Of a stretch of DNA of 64,000 nucleotides, positions 26,803 through 37,091 are shown piece after piece. Source of the stretch: Sporosarcina oncorhynchi (GTDB lineage: Bacteria > Bacillota > Bacilli > Bacillales_A > Planococcaceae); NCBI RefSeq assembly GCF_033304615.1, contig NZ_CP129118.1:1918001-1982000 (forward strand), given 5' to 3'. The notes below the pieces were generated by a model. It searched no databases, was not told the origin of the DNA, and was given only the letters and a program-made list of their open reading frames with translations. Within the stretch, counting starts at the first letter, position 1. Every line of letters starts with the position of its first letter. Made by a program: the position numbers and the translations under genes.

Positions 26803-28767
26803 TTAATCAATATCGTCGTAATCTATTGTTTCCTCCGCGATGACTGTGGAATTTCTGAATATCCTATATGCTCCACGCTGTCCTTCTCCAAGTTCAATCG
26901 TAATTTTTTCTTTGACATCTTCGATAATGGTGAACTCTTTAACAGGATCCGTCATGGAATGTTTACTGTCTTGTATATAAATTTGAATTGTCTGCGGTTC
27001 GCGATCTGTCTGTTCGTCTTCCTCCTCTTCGAAGTCAACAACCTCATATGGAATTTCAATTGTACGAACAATATATTTTACAGGTTTTTCTTTTGGTCCT
27101 TTTGAAAGTCCGACTTCTACCAGTGCCCCTTTTTCAATTTCAGAGTTTGCAGATGGTTTCTGCCATATGACTCGACCTTCTTCAATCGTATCATGGTGTT
27201 CTTTTTCTACAACTCTAATATCGAAGCCGGAAGTTTTGGCATACTTCTGTAGTTGTTCATTGCTATAGCCTGTCAAGTTATCAATTTTTCTGATGTCTTT
27301 ACCGAGACTGACTGTGAAAACAAGGTCGGTATCTTCAGGAACGATTTCTTCCCCTTCTTCCGGTGACTGCCCGATGATTTGTCCCTTTGGCTTATCGTCA
27401 TGAACGGGATTCGATTTAATGGATTTGAAATTATATCTATCCAAAAGGCTATTAATTTCTTCAAAATCACGACCAATATAGTTCGTCAACACCATCGTCT
27501 CTTTACCTTTACTCACATACAGCGTGACAGGAGTTCCAACATCCCTCAGCTTGTCAGCTTCTGGAATTGTGCGGAAAACTTGACCTGCGATGAACTCATC
27601 AGAAAAGTCTTCTTCTATCTCGCTCACTGTAAAGCCGTATTCCTCGAGTTCAGCTATCGCTTCTGCTTCATCCATTCCAACTACATTTGGAATCGTTTCT
27701 TTTTTTGGCCCTAACATTCCAGGGAGTAAAAAGATAAGCAATAGGATCGCAACTAAAGCCGTTAATGAACCAACTACAATGTGCCATTTCTTTCGCTTTT
27801 TCTTTACAGGTGCTACAGGTTGAGCGGGAATAGGTTCAATGATACGTGTCTGTTCCGCTTCATCCAGTAATGTATTATCTTTAATAGCTGGTATGATCCG
27901 GGTTTTATCATCATCAAAAGGAACAACGAACTTCTCCTCATCATTTCTTTCTTCGCAGAGAACAGTAAGAAGGTCCTCGTACATCTCATCAGCTGACTGG
28001 TATCGATAGGTAGCATCTTTTGCAGTCGCCTTTAAAATGACATTTTCAACACTCTGCGGAATTTCAGGATAGATGAGGCGGACTGATGGCGTTTCCTCCT
28101 GTAGATGCTTCAAGGCAATCGCAACTGCAGTTTCGGCTGAAAACGGCAATTTCCCCGTTAATAATTCATAAAAAACGATTCCTAGTGAATAGATATCCGA
28201 CTTTTTCGTCGCCATCCCACCTCTTGCTTGCTCAGGTGACAAATAATGGACTGTGCCGATGACTGAATTTGTTTTTGTATGGGACGTTGCACTTAGTGCC
28301 ATAGCAATACCGAAATCAGTGATTTTCACATCATTTTCGCTATCCATCAAGATGTTTTGCGGCTTGATGTCGCGATGGATAATCCCATTATGATGCGCAT
28401 TGGCAATTGCAGAAACTAATTGTTTCATAATATTGATTGCTTCAATGGGTCGTAAAGGACCATTTGTTTGGATATACTTTTTAAGTGTCTGGCCTTCAAT
28501 GAATTCCATTACAAGGTAATGCAATTCGCCATCTTCTCCAACATCAAAAATATTAACGATATGTGGATGTGTCAAACTCGTTGCAGAGAGTGCCTCTCTC
28601 TGGAATCGCTTTTTCATATCTTGTTCATTCACAAAGTCGTAGTTAAGTACTTTTATGGCTACATCTCTGTCCAGAATGATGTCGTGCGCAAGATACACTT
28701 TCGACATACCGCCTTCGCCGATGCCTTTAATAATTTCGTAACGGCCGCCTACTCGTTTACCGATCAT
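26803..28767 (-). CDS. prkC: Ser/Thr protein kinase with PASTA domains PrkC
   Basis: Membrane kinase sensing muropeptides through extracellular PASTA domains; in B. subtilis it triggers germination and regulates cell-wall processes. The 654-residue protein has a cytoplasmic kinase with GEGGMSKVYLAHD, Lys39 in AIKVLN, HRDIKPQN with Asp133, and DFG at 151-153. A basic stretch precedes one membrane helix (about 330-350), then three PASTA repeats (from about 355, 425 and 490) and a C-terminal beta-rich tail. Its ATG overlaps the prpC stop, giving a coupled kinase-phosphatase pair. Confidence 0.97.
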   Translation of the reverse strand: MIGKRVGGRYEIIKGIGEGGMSKVYLAHDIILDRDVAIKVLNYDFVNEQDMKKRFQREALSATSLTHPHIVNIFDVGEDGELHYLVMEFIEGQTLKKYIQTNGPLRPIEAINIMKQLVSAIANAHHNGIIHRDIKPQNILMDSENDVKITDFGIAMALSATSHTKTNSVIGTVHYLSPEQARGGMATKKSDIYSLGIVFYELLTGKLPFSAETAVAIALKHLQEETPSVRLIYPEIPQSVENVILKATAKDATYRYQSADEMYEDLLTVLCEERNDEEKFVVPFDDDKTRIIPAIKDNTLLDEAEQTRIIEPIPAQPVAPVKKKRKKWHIVVGSLTALVAILLLIFLLPGMLGPKKETIPNVVGMDEAEAIAELEEYGFTVSEIEEDFSDEFIAGQVFRTIPEADKLRDVGTPVTLYVSKGKETMVLTNYIGRDFEEINSLLDRYNFKSIKSNPVHDDKPKGQIIGQSPEEGEEIVPEDTDLVFTVSLGKDIRKIDNLTGYSNEQLQKYAKTSGFDIRVVEKEHHDTIEEGRVIWQKPSANSEIEKGALVEVGLSKGPKEKPVKYIVRTIEIPYEVVDFEEEEDEQTDREPQTIQIYIQDSKHSMTDPVKEFTIIEDVKEKITIELGEGQRGAYRIFRNSTVIAEETIDYDDID

Positions 28768-29528
28768 GTTTCATCCACCTCCGAAACGGATGGACCCGTT
28801 AGTATGACGGATATATTATCTTCTCCGCCCAGTTCGTTGGCCAATCCTATCAAACGGGCTGCTTTTTCATGTAAATTACCTTTTGAAGTAACTATCGTCA
28901 AAATTTGAGCAGTTGTAACTTTATTACTTAAACCGTCTGTGCATATTAAAACATATGATGAGTGAATATCGAAGGTAAACTGATAAAAATCGGGCACTAT
29001 TGATGCTTCTGAACCCAAAGCGCGCATAATCCAATTCCTTTGTGGATGAACTTCAGCTTCTTCTTCCGTGATTTCTCCCGATTCTAGCAATACATTTACG
29101 AAAGAATGATCTTTTGTAACTTGTTGAATCGTTTTTTCTTCGATTATATAGACACGACTGTCACCGACATGTGTAATGATTCCCCTATTCTCAAAGAGAA
29201 GAACAGCATCCAATGTCGTGCCCATCCCTTTTAAATCGGGGTCATTCATGGCTTTTGAATAGATTTCATCGTTGACGAATGTAATCGTTTCATTCAGCCA
29301 TTTTATCCAGTCATCATTCTGAAAGTGGCTGTAATCTTTAATAGCTGTATACTTTTCGCCTATTAACTGAACAGCAGTGGAGCTCGCGTAATCCCCACCT
29401 CGATGCCCCCCCATACCATCAGCAACTATCGCCAATGCTGGACCGTCTTGAAGCGTGAAAACAGCTGCACTGTCTTCATTTACCGTGCGCTTTCTACCAA
29501 TGTCTGTCAGAACTTCAAATTGCATCAT
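28764..29528 (-). CDS. prpC: PP2C-type Ser/Thr phosphatase PrpC
   Basis: Mn-dependent phosphatase that reverses PrkC phosphorylation. The 254-residue protein has PP2C metal motifs RTVNEDS, VADGMGGHRGG, DGLSNKV and GGEDNISVI. Two adjacent ATGs (29528 and 29525) follow AAGGGGG; the first is used. It starts 21 bases after rsmB: the rlmN gene that separates them in B. subtilis is absent. Confidence 0.95.
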   Translation of the reverse strand: MMQFEVLTDIGRKRTVNEDSAAVFTLQDGPALAIVADGMGGHRGGDYASSTAVQLIGEKYTAIKDYSHFQNDDWIKWLNETITFVNDEIYSKAMNDPDLKGMGTTLDAVLLFENRGIITHVGDSRVYIIEEKTIQQVTKDHSFVNVLLESGEITEEEAEVHPQRNWIMRALGSEASIVPDFYQFTFDIHSSYVLICTDGLSNKVTTAQILTIVTSKGNLHEKAARLIGLANELGGEDNISVILTGPSVSEVDET

Positions 29529-29549
29529 CCGTACCCCCTTTTGAATCAT

Positions 29550-30908
29550 TCAGCTATTATGTTTTTTTTGGAAAGCGGCTACAAAAAATCCATCGCTACC
29601 GAAATGCTGAGGAAGCACTTGCAACATGTTGTTTTCAATCGGCAATGGGACATTGCTCTGTATTCCATCCAGCTCTGTAAGATGCAAATCGGAATGTGTG
29701 TTCAAGAACTCTCTGACGAGCCCTTCATTTTCATCATATTCCACCGTACATGTACTATAGACGATAATCCCATCCGGTTTGATAAGCTGATAGGCTACTT
29801 CCAACAATTGCTGTTGAATGTCCGAAAGGTTTTTTAAATCTTGTTCAGTTTTATTGTATTTTATTTCCGGTTTCCGGCGGATGACACCGAGACCACTGCA
29901 AGGTGCATCGACAAGTATCCGGTCGAATGAAGCGGGCTTATAAATTGTTGTTAATTCTCTGCTGTCGCCACTTTTCGTTTGAATGGACTTTATCCCAAGG
30001 CGTTCTGCATTCGATTCAATTAACGCAAGTTTATGATCATGTAAATCATGGGCATAGATTTCCCCGGTGTCATTCATCTTCTCTGCGATGAACGTTGTTT
30101 TTCCACCTGGTGCAGCACACATATCGAGCACTTTCATGCCCGGTTTCACATCAAGTGCAAGGACAGGCAACATCGAGCTTTCATCTTGGATAGTCAGTAA
30201 ACCATTCGAAAATGCAGCTGTGTTTGCTAAGCTACCGCTAGCTGTCTGTACACTTTCGGCTACAACTTGTCCCGCCGTTGCTTCGATGCCTTCACTATTC
30301 AATGCGGATATTGCTTCATCAACCGTAGATTTCAGCGAATTGACTCTTGCTGTCATTCGTGCAGGATTATTGTTTTCATGTGCCATCGCCAACGCTTCTT
30401 CTTTCCCAAATTGCTTAATCCATCTGTCAATCAACCATTTTGGGTGACTCGTTTCGATGGAAATCCTTTCAGCGTCATCTTTAATATCTTCGATGGAACG
30501 TACCCCTTCACGCAATACCGAACGCAGTATACCGTTAACAGTTGGCGCAATCCGTTTATGGCCTCGTCGCTTCGCTATTTCAACTGCTTCATGGACGACT
30601 GCGTGGGGAGGGATTTTTGTCAGGAAAACAATTTGATAGATGGACAGTCGTAATAATTCGCGCACCCATTTATCCAACTTGCCTCTCACAAACGGTTCCA
30701 AATAATAATCCAGCGCCAAGCGATGTTGAAGTGTGCCGTAAGTCAATTCTGTTAACAGTCCCCGGTCTTTAGGATCAATCGTATATTTTTTGATAGTCCT
30801 GTTTAGAAGGAGGTTGCTGTATGCCTGATTTTCATTAATTTCAATCAGTATGGACAGCGCGGCATCCCGTACATTGCCGTTCCAGATTTTCTTTTTAGTA
30901 GTTGTCAT
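29550..30908 (-). CDS. rsmB: 16S rRNA (cytosine-967-C5)-methyltransferase
   Basis: Modifies C967 of 16S rRNA using S-adenosylmethionine. The 452-residue protein has an N-terminal NusB-like RNA-binding domain (about 1-150) and a C-terminal methyltransferase with [24 protein letters not shown] and [12 protein letters not shown]. The two cysteines of the m5C mechanism are present. Its ATG overlaps the fmt stop (ATGA). Confidence 0.96.
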   Translation of the reverse strand: MTTTKKKIWNGNVRDAALSILIEINENQAYSNLLLNRTIKKYTIDPKDRGLLTELTYGTLQHRLALDYYLEPFVRGKLDKWVRELLRLSIYQIVFLTKIPPHAVVHEAVEIAKRRGHKRIAPTVNGILRSVLREGVRSIEDIKDDAERISIETSHPKWLIDRWIKQFGKEEALAMAHENNNPARMTARVNSLKSTVDEAISALNSEGIEATAGQVVAESVQTASGSLANTAAFSNGLLTIQDESSMLPVLALDVKPGMKVLDMCAAPGGKTTFIAEKMNDTGEIYAHDLHDHKLALIESNAERLGIKSIQTKSGDSRELTTIYKPASFDRILVDAPCSGLGVIRRKPEIKYNKTEQDLKNLSDIQQQLLEVAYQLIKPDGIIVYSTCTVEYDENEGLVREFLNTHSDLHLTELDGIQSNVPLPIENNMLQVLPQHFGSDGFFVAAFQKKHNS

Positions 30909-31846
30909 TCAAATGAGTCTCCTTCATGCCATTTCGCCCCGACACCGTTCATGAATTCTTCGGCAGTCAATCGCTTTTTACCGGCAGGTTGCAATTCGGT
31001 GATTGCTATTGAAGTCTGATCACCCGTTTTAATAATCAGCTTATCTTTTAAACGTTTGATAATGGTACCTGGTTTCGCTTCTGAAACAATATCCGATTTC
31101 TCCGCGCTCCAAATTTTCACATTATCTCCTTGGAACACAGAATATGATCCGGGCCATGGATATAATCCTCTGATCTGATTGTAAATGGCTAGTCCATTCT
31201 TCGACCAGTCAATTCGTTCCTGTTCACGGGAAATATTGCTAGCAAAAGTCACTTTTTCTTCATCTTGCTCTATACTTTCATTCGTCTTGTCTAGTATTGA
31301 AGGCAATGTCTCTTTGAGCAGTTGTGTACCGGCTGCTGAAAGCTTATCAAACAGTATACCTGTAGTATCCGTTTCCGTTATCGGCACTTTCACTTGAGAT
31401 ATAATATTGCCCGCATCCAATTTTTCGACCATATACATGATTGTGACACCGGTTTCAGTTTCGCCGTCAATAACTGCTTGATGGATTGGCGCTCCCCCTC
31501 GGTATTTCGGCAATAATGAAGCATGCACATTAATACAACCATATTCAGGTGTTTCAAGGAGCTCCTTCGGCAAAATTTGACCATATGCTGCAGTAATAAT
31601 CAAATCGGGCTTCAAGTTGATAATTTCTTTCAGTTCTTCTGAATGCCTTAGTTTTTCAGGTTGCAGTACAGGCAAACCGAGCCGAACTGCCTCAGCTTTT
31701 ACAGGAGGGGGGGTGAGAACACGCTTTCTTCCGACTGGTCGATCGGGTTGGGTAACAACTGCAAGAATTTCTAAACCTTCGTCTTTAAGCATAGTTAGTA
31801 CAGGAACGGAAAAATCAGGAGTTCCCATGAATACGATTTTGGTCAT
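30905..31846 (-). CDS. fmt: Methionyl-tRNA formyltransferase
   Basis: Formylates initiator Met-tRNA with 10-formyl-tetrahydrofolate. The 313-residue protein has [10 protein letters not shown] near the N-terminus and the signature [24 protein letters not shown] with catalytic His. The C-terminal tRNA-binding barrel follows. It overlaps def and rsmB by 4 bases on each side; def-fmt pairing is universal in this group. Confidence 0.98.
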   Translation of the reverse strand: MTKIVFMGTPDFSVPVLTMLKDEGLEILAVVTQPDRPVGRKRVLTPPPVKAEAVRLGLPVLQPEKLRHSEELKEIINLKPDLIITAAYGQILPKELLETPEYGCINVHASLLPKYRGGAPIHQAVIDGETETGVTIMYMVEKLDAGNIISQVKVPITETDTTGILFDKLSAAGTQLLKETLPSILDKTNESIEQDEEKVTFASNISREQERIDWSKNGLAIYNQIRGLYPWPGSYSVFQGDNVKIWSAEKSDIVSEAKPGTIIKRLKDKLIIKTGDQTSIAITELQPAGKKRLTAEEFMNGVGAKWHEGDSFE

Positions 31847-32340
31847 TCCGTTTCCCCCTCCTCATCTACTTGTTCGAACTCTTCCGGATCAACGATTCTT
31901 TTAATTTTAGTATCGAACAGAATCCCATCCAAATGGTCAATTTCATGGAGGATTGCACGTGCTTCGTAATCTTCTGCTTCAAGTTCGTATAATGAACCAT
32001 CGCGTTCCTGTGCTTCTACTTTTACATAGAATGGACGTTCCACTTCTCCATATAATCCAGGAAAACTCAAACACCCTTCCACTTCAATTTCGGATCCGCC
32101 AATTGCCGTGATGACCGGATTGACCATTTCAATGACATCATCGCCTTCACCAAGGTCAACAATCGCGACACGCAATAATTCACCTACTTGTGGAGCGGCT
32201 AGTCCGACACCGTCCGCATCAACCATTGTTTCATACATATCATCTAATAATCTCGCGAGTTTCTTATCAAACTTTTTGACTTCCTTACAGCGTTGCGTAA
32301 GGAGTGTCGATGGACTTTTAACGATTTCTAGTATTGCCAA
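31843..32340 (-). CDS. def: Peptide deformylase
   Basis: Removes the N-formyl group from nascent proteins. The 165-residue protein contains motif 1 [10 protein letters not shown], motif 2 EGCLSFPG with the metal-binding Cys, and motif 3 HEIDHLDG. The short loop lengths indicate the type 1 (DefA/YloK) class rather than the longer Gram-positive YkrB class. It starts 40 bp after priA. Confidence 0.97.
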   Translation of the reverse strand: MAILEIVKSPSTLLTQRCKEVKKFDKKLARLLDDMYETMVDADGVGLAAPQVGELLRVAIVDLGEGDDVIEMVNPVITAIGGSEIEVEGCLSFPGLYGEVERPFYVKVEAQERDGSLYELEAEDYEARAILHEIDHLDGILFDTKIKRIVDPEEFEQVDEEGETE

Positions 32341-32380
32341 TTCAATTCCTCTTCTCTCACAATTTGTTCGTCAAGCCGGA

Positions 32381-34792
32381 TTAGAAAATGGAACTCGGAT
32401 CTACATCTACACTCATTAGCAACCCGTCTTTCATCCAGTTCGTCCGGTACATTTTGATTAATTGCTGAAGCGTATCGATAAGCTTCGGCTCTTTTTTGTA
32501 TTTTATCAAACATTGGTATCGATATCTATTGTTCACTCGGCTTATTGCCGCAGCAGCTGGTCCGATAATAAATGTGTCTGGAGATAGAGCTCCTTTGATG
32601 AATGTTGCACCTTTATCTGCATAATCGATCACTTTCATAAGATCTTCATGTGAAAATTGAATGAGTGTTATATAGAAAAAAGGAGGATAGCCATATTGTC
32701 TGCGCGCCGCCATCTCCATATGATAGAACGTTTCAAAGTGTTGCGTCTTTGCCAATTCGATTGCATAATGCTCTGGCGTATAGGTCTGTATAAACACTTC
32801 ACCGGCAAGTTCATGACGTCCGGCACGACCGCTTACTTGTGTCAGCAGTTGGAATGTCTTTTCTGCAGCACGGAAATCCGCTAGATGCAACGTTGTATCC
32901 GCCGCGAGTACGCCGACCAACGTAATATTCGGGAAATCCAATCCTTTTGCAATCATCTGAGTACCTAAAAGTATGTCTGCGTTACCTTCACTTACTTGAC
33001 GGAGAATTCGTTCATGAGACCCTTTCTGCCTCGTCGTATCAACATCCATTCGTAAGACGCGCGCTTCAGGGAATAACTTTGCAATTTCTTCTTCGGCTTT
33101 TTGGGTACCTGTACCAAAAAAACGGATATGCTCACTTTCGCACTCCGGACAGATCGTCGGAACCCCTTCCTCATGGCCACAATAATGGCATTTCAACGTC
33201 TCATTTGCACGATGATACGTCAAAGAGATATCGCAGTTCGGACATTGGACGACTGTTCCACAATCCCTGCACAATACAAATGAAGAGAAACCCCTTTTGT
33301 TAAGGAATAGGACAATTTGTTCTTTCCTTTGGAGACGTGTTCGTATCCCTTCCGCTAATTCAACGGAAAACATCGACCGGTTTCCTTCCTTCAACTCTTC
33401 CCGCATATCAACGACTGTCACGCTTGGAAGCCCTTGATTCAACGCTCTCTTTGACAACTCAAGAAGTGTATATACACCTTTGGATGCACGGGCATATGAT
33501 TCCAATGAAGGAGTTGCACTTCCGAGTACGACAGGACAACCAAAATGTTCCGATCTCCAAATCGCTACATCACGCGCATGGTATCGCGGATTATCTTCCT
33601 GTTTATAGGTTGATTCGTGTTCTTCGTCTAGTATGATAATGCCGATATTCTCAAATGGTGCAAAAATAGCGGAACGTGCTCCTACAACTACTTTTACTTC
33701 TTTACGGTGAATTTTTCGCCATTCGTCGTATTTTTCTCCCGCTGATAAACCACTATGCATGACAGCAACGAGTCCACCGAACCTTGCTTGGAAGCGTGAT
33801 GTCATTTGCGGTGTAAGAGAAATTTCAGGTACGAGGACAATCGCTTCCTTGCCTTGTTTAAGTACATGGCTAATTGCCTGCAAATAGACTTCCGTTTTCC
33901 CACTACCTGTAATACCATGCAATAGAAATGTCTTGGCCGAATTTTTGTCTGATGCTTCGTTGACAAGGTCCAATGCTACTTTCTGTTCTTCCGTCAACGT
34001 CAAAGGCAGCTGGGTATCTCGTAGCCGTGGAGCATCTGGTTCACGATAGGTTTCAACATGCTCCTCAGAAGCAGCCCCTTTTTCGATTAGAGCTTTTAGC
34101 ACGGGTGCCTGGACGCCAGCTTCCTTCAGTACACTTGCAGCCACTACCGTTTTGTTTGCATGGCGTCTCATCCAATCCAACAATTCTTTCTGCTTTTTTG
34201 CATTCGTATGGATTGTTTCATCGATTGTTTGAAGTGTACTTGCATCTTTTATATGAATGACACGGACTTTTTTCACTTTTGTCTGTTGACTTATTGCCGT
34301 ATCGATTGTTAAAACGCCAATTTTCGCGTATGCTTTAATGATTTTCAATAAAGCAGAATCAGTTACTTGTTTTAATGGTAACCTCGTTCGCCCATTCAAA
34401 AAAGATAGCAATGCTGCATCCCTTATTTCATAGGGCTTTTCCACTTCAATAAATTTTTCATATTTGCCACGCATTGCTGCGGGTAACATAACTTGCAAAG
34501 CATCAATTTCATAGGCAAGTGTTTCTCTTGCTACTATTTTAGATAGTTTCAGAAGTTCTGGTGAAAGTACAGGTTCCAAATCGATTAATTCATCAATCGA
34601 TTTCAATTTTTCCTCATCGAGATCGCTATCAGTTTTCAATCGGGTGACATATCCGAGTACTTTTCTTGGTCCGAAGGGAACCTTCACACGTGATCCACAT
34701 TCAATTACCTCTTGCATATTGGAAGGCACAACATAATCGAACGGCCTGTCGATCGGATAAGCAGCCACATCGACAATGACTTCAGCAATCAT
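32381..34792 (-). CDS. priA: Primosomal replication protein N' (PriA helicase)
   Basis: Reloads the replicative helicase at stalled forks. The 803-residue protein has an N-terminal DNA-binding region, Walker A LLHGITGSGKTEVYL near 290, box IILDEEHESTYKQ, and two zinc-binding knuckles built from eight Cys in CRDCGTVVQCPNC, CHYCGHEEG and CPEC. It overlaps coaBC by 11 bases. Confidence 0.97.
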   Translation of the reverse strand: MIAEVIVDVAAYPIDRPFDYVVPSNMQEVIECGSRVKVPFGPRKVLGYVTRLKTDSDLDEEKLKSIDELIDLEPVLSPELLKLSKIVARETLAYEIDALQVMLPAAMRGKYEKFIEVEKPYEIRDAALLSFLNGRTRLPLKQVTDSALLKIIKAYAKIGVLTIDTAISQQTKVKKVRVIHIKDASTLQTIDETIHTNAKKQKELLDWMRRHANKTVVAASVLKEAGVQAPVLKALIEKGAASEEHVETYREPDAPRLRDTQLPLTLTEEQKVALDLVNEASDKNSAKTFLLHGITGSGKTEVYLQAISHVLKQGKEAIVLVPEISLTPQMTSRFQARFGGLVAVMHSGLSAGEKYDEWRKIHRKEVKVVVGARSAIFAPFENIGIIILDEEHESTYKQEDNPRYHARDVAIWRSEHFGCPVVLGSATPSLESYARASKGVYTLLELSKRALNQGLPSVTVVDMREELKEGNRSMFSVELAEGIRTRLQRKEQIVLFLNKRGFSSFVLCRDCGTVVQCPNCDISLTYHRANETLKCHYCGHEEGVPTICPECESEHIRFFGTGTQKAEEEIAKLFPEARVLRMDVDTTRQKGSHERILRQVSEGNADILLGTQMIAKGLDFPNITLVGVLAADTTLHLADFRAAEKTFQLLTQVSGRAGRHELAGEVFIQTYTPEHYAIELAKTQHFETFYHMEMAARRQYGYPPFFYITLIQFSHEDLMKVIDYADKGATFIKGALSPDTFIIGPAAAAISRVNNRYRYQCLIKYKKEPKLIDTLQQLIKMYRTNWMKDGLLMSVDVDPSSIF

Positions 34793-36005
34793 GGACGGTT
34801 GTCCTTTCCTCTTCGATTATTTTTTCAAGAAGTGCGGCTGCAAGCTGGCTCTTCAACATAGCTTCAAACGGAAACGTTTTCCCTGTTTTCGTCAGTAGTG
34901 TGACAACATTTGTATCGCTACCGAAACCGCCACCAGGATCAGTGACATCATTGACGATAATGTAATCCAAGTTTTTACTGTCAAGCTTTGACTGACCATA
35001 TGCAACGGCGTCGTTCGTTTCAGCTGCAAAGCCTATAAGAATTTGGTTCTTCTTCTGTGCTCCGAGCGTTTTTAATATATCCGTCGTCCGTTCAAGACTA
35101 ATTGAGGAATCTCCCTCTTTTTTCTTCATCTTCTGAGCATGCGCTTCTTTCGGCCTGTAATCTGCCACTGCAGCCGACTTTATGACGATTGAAGCATCTT
35201 CATACTCGGCTAATACTGCTTCCAGCATTTCGGCAGCACTTTCGACTTTCAAGAGACGAACACCGCTAGGTTTCGGTAAATCTACCGGTCCGGATATCAA
35301 AACCGTTGATGCGCCCAATTTCACAGCGGCTTCCGCCATCGCATACCCCATCTTCCCGCTCGAGAAATTCGAAATATATCTAACAGGGTCAATTCTTTCA
35401 CGAGTCGGTCCAGCAGTGACGACCACTTTCTTACCTGCTAGTGGTAAGTTTACTGATTTTGAAAATCGTTCTTGTATCAATGCAACAATCTGTTCAGGTT
35501 CTTCCAATCTTCCTTTACCTACATAGCCACAAGCTAAAAAACCTTCAGCAGGCTCAATGAACCTGTACCCATCTTCATGAAGTTGGGCTATGTTTCTGAT
35601 GACCGACTTATTTTCATACATATGTACATTCATCGCCGGTGCAATCCATACTTCAGCAGTCGTTGCCAACAATGTCGAAGTAACCATATCATCTGCAATT
35701 CCATTCGCGATTTTTCCGATAGCATTAGCGGTCGCAGGAGCTACAATGACTAGATCTGCCCAATCAGCAAGATCAATATGCGCGATAACACGAGAGTCTT
35801 TTTCATCAAACGTATCAAAATAAACATCATTTCGGGACATGACCTGAAAAGTAAGGGGATTCACAAATTCCATGGCAGACGCTGTCATAATCACTTTGAC
35901 TTCAGCCCCTGCTTGAGACAACTTGCTTACAAGAGCGACAGCTTTATAGACAGCGATGCCTCCAGTAACACAGACGAGTATTTTTTTGTTCAACAATTGG
36001 CTCAT
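34782..36005 (-). CDS. coaBC: Bifunctional phosphopantothenoylcysteine synthetase/decarboxylase
   Basis: Two consecutive steps of coenzyme A synthesis. The N-terminal FMN-dependent decarboxylase (about 1-185) has HIDLADWADLVIVAPATAN with catalytic His, PAMNVHMYEN, and the active Cys in ACGYVGKGRLEEPE. The C-terminal CTP-dependent synthetase starts near 190 with GPTRERIDPVRYISNFSSGKMG. ATG 36005 gives 407 residues, the family length; the frame extends upstream without family similarity. It follows rpoZ after a gap with a hairpin. Confidence 0.97.
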   Translation of the reverse strand: MSQLLNKKILVCVTGGIAVYKAVALVSKLSQAGAEVKVIMTASAMEFVNPLTFQVMSRNDVYFDTFDEKDSRVIAHIDLADWADLVIVAPATANAIGKIANGIADDMVTSTLLATTAEVWIAPAMNVHMYENKSVIRNIAQLHEDGYRFIEPAEGFLACGYVGKGRLEEPEQIVALIQERFSKSVNLPLAGKKVVVTAGPTRERIDPVRYISNFSSGKMGYAMAEAAVKLGASTVLISGPVDLPKPSGVRLLKVESAAEMLEAVLAEYEDASIVIKSAAVADYRPKEAHAQKMKKKEGDSSISLERTTDILKTLGAQKKNQILIGFAAETNDAVAYGQSKLDSKNLDYIIVNDVTDPGGGFGSDTNVVTLLTKTGKTFPFEAMLKSQLAAALLEKIIEEERTTVHDC

Positions 36006-36041
36006 CCTTTCACCAAAAAGTAGTTCTATATAAATTAAGAA

Positions 36042-36072
36042 ACTCCCCAAGAAAGTCTGTTTCTAAGGGAGT
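36042..36072 (-). terminator. Hairpin between rpoZ and coaBC
   Basis: ACTCCC-TT-AGAAA pairs with TTTCT-TG-GGGAGT, followed on the minus strand by TTCTTAATTT. It probably attenuates the gmk-rpoZ transcript before coaBC. Confidence 0.55.
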
Positions 36073-36113
36073 GACACACTAACTATTAAAATGTGTTGAT
36101 ATTTTCGTTAAGA

Positions 36114-36338
36114 TCAGACTTCGTCTTCATAAATGATGGAAGCATCTTGTTCCTGTTTAGATAATGCGCCTGTGGCGATTTCTTCCAGTGCTTTGCCAAC
36201 ATTTTTGTGAGACGTGTACTTCTGCAACAACGGATTACGGCTTTCCTGCATTTCACGCGCGCGTTTAGCGGCAAGTGTAACAAGTGTATATTTGGAATCA
36301 ATCTTGCTTTTCAATGAATCAACTGATGGATATAACAT
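36114..36338 (-). CDS. rpoZ: RNA polymerase omega subunit
   Basis: Small subunit that assists assembly of RNA polymerase around beta-prime. The 74-residue protein contains the omega core [13 protein letters not shown] and [15 protein letters not shown]. It begins 3 bp after gmk, the invariant gmk-rpoZ pair. Confidence 0.96.
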   Translation of the reverse strand: MLYPSVDSLKSKIDSKYTLVTLAAKRAREMQESRNPLLQKYTSHKNVGKALEEIATGALSKQEQDASIIYEDEV

Positions 36339-36341
36339 AAA

Positions 36342-36998
<657 letters not shown>

Positions 36999-37027
36999 TC
37001 ATTCATCCTAGCAAACATTCTTATCAT

Positions 37028-37036
37028 ATTATAACA
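37028..37036 (-). promoter_or_regulatory. Extended -10 promoter of gmk
   Basis: TGTTATAAT on the minus strand is a consensus TATAAT with the TGn extension, about 70 bases upstream of gmk. No good -35 hexamer at 17 bases. Confidence 0.5.
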
Positions 37037-37091
37037 TATCTACACGCGAGAGTGCTAAAATGGAACAAAACGTTTGAAAGAGGAATTCATA

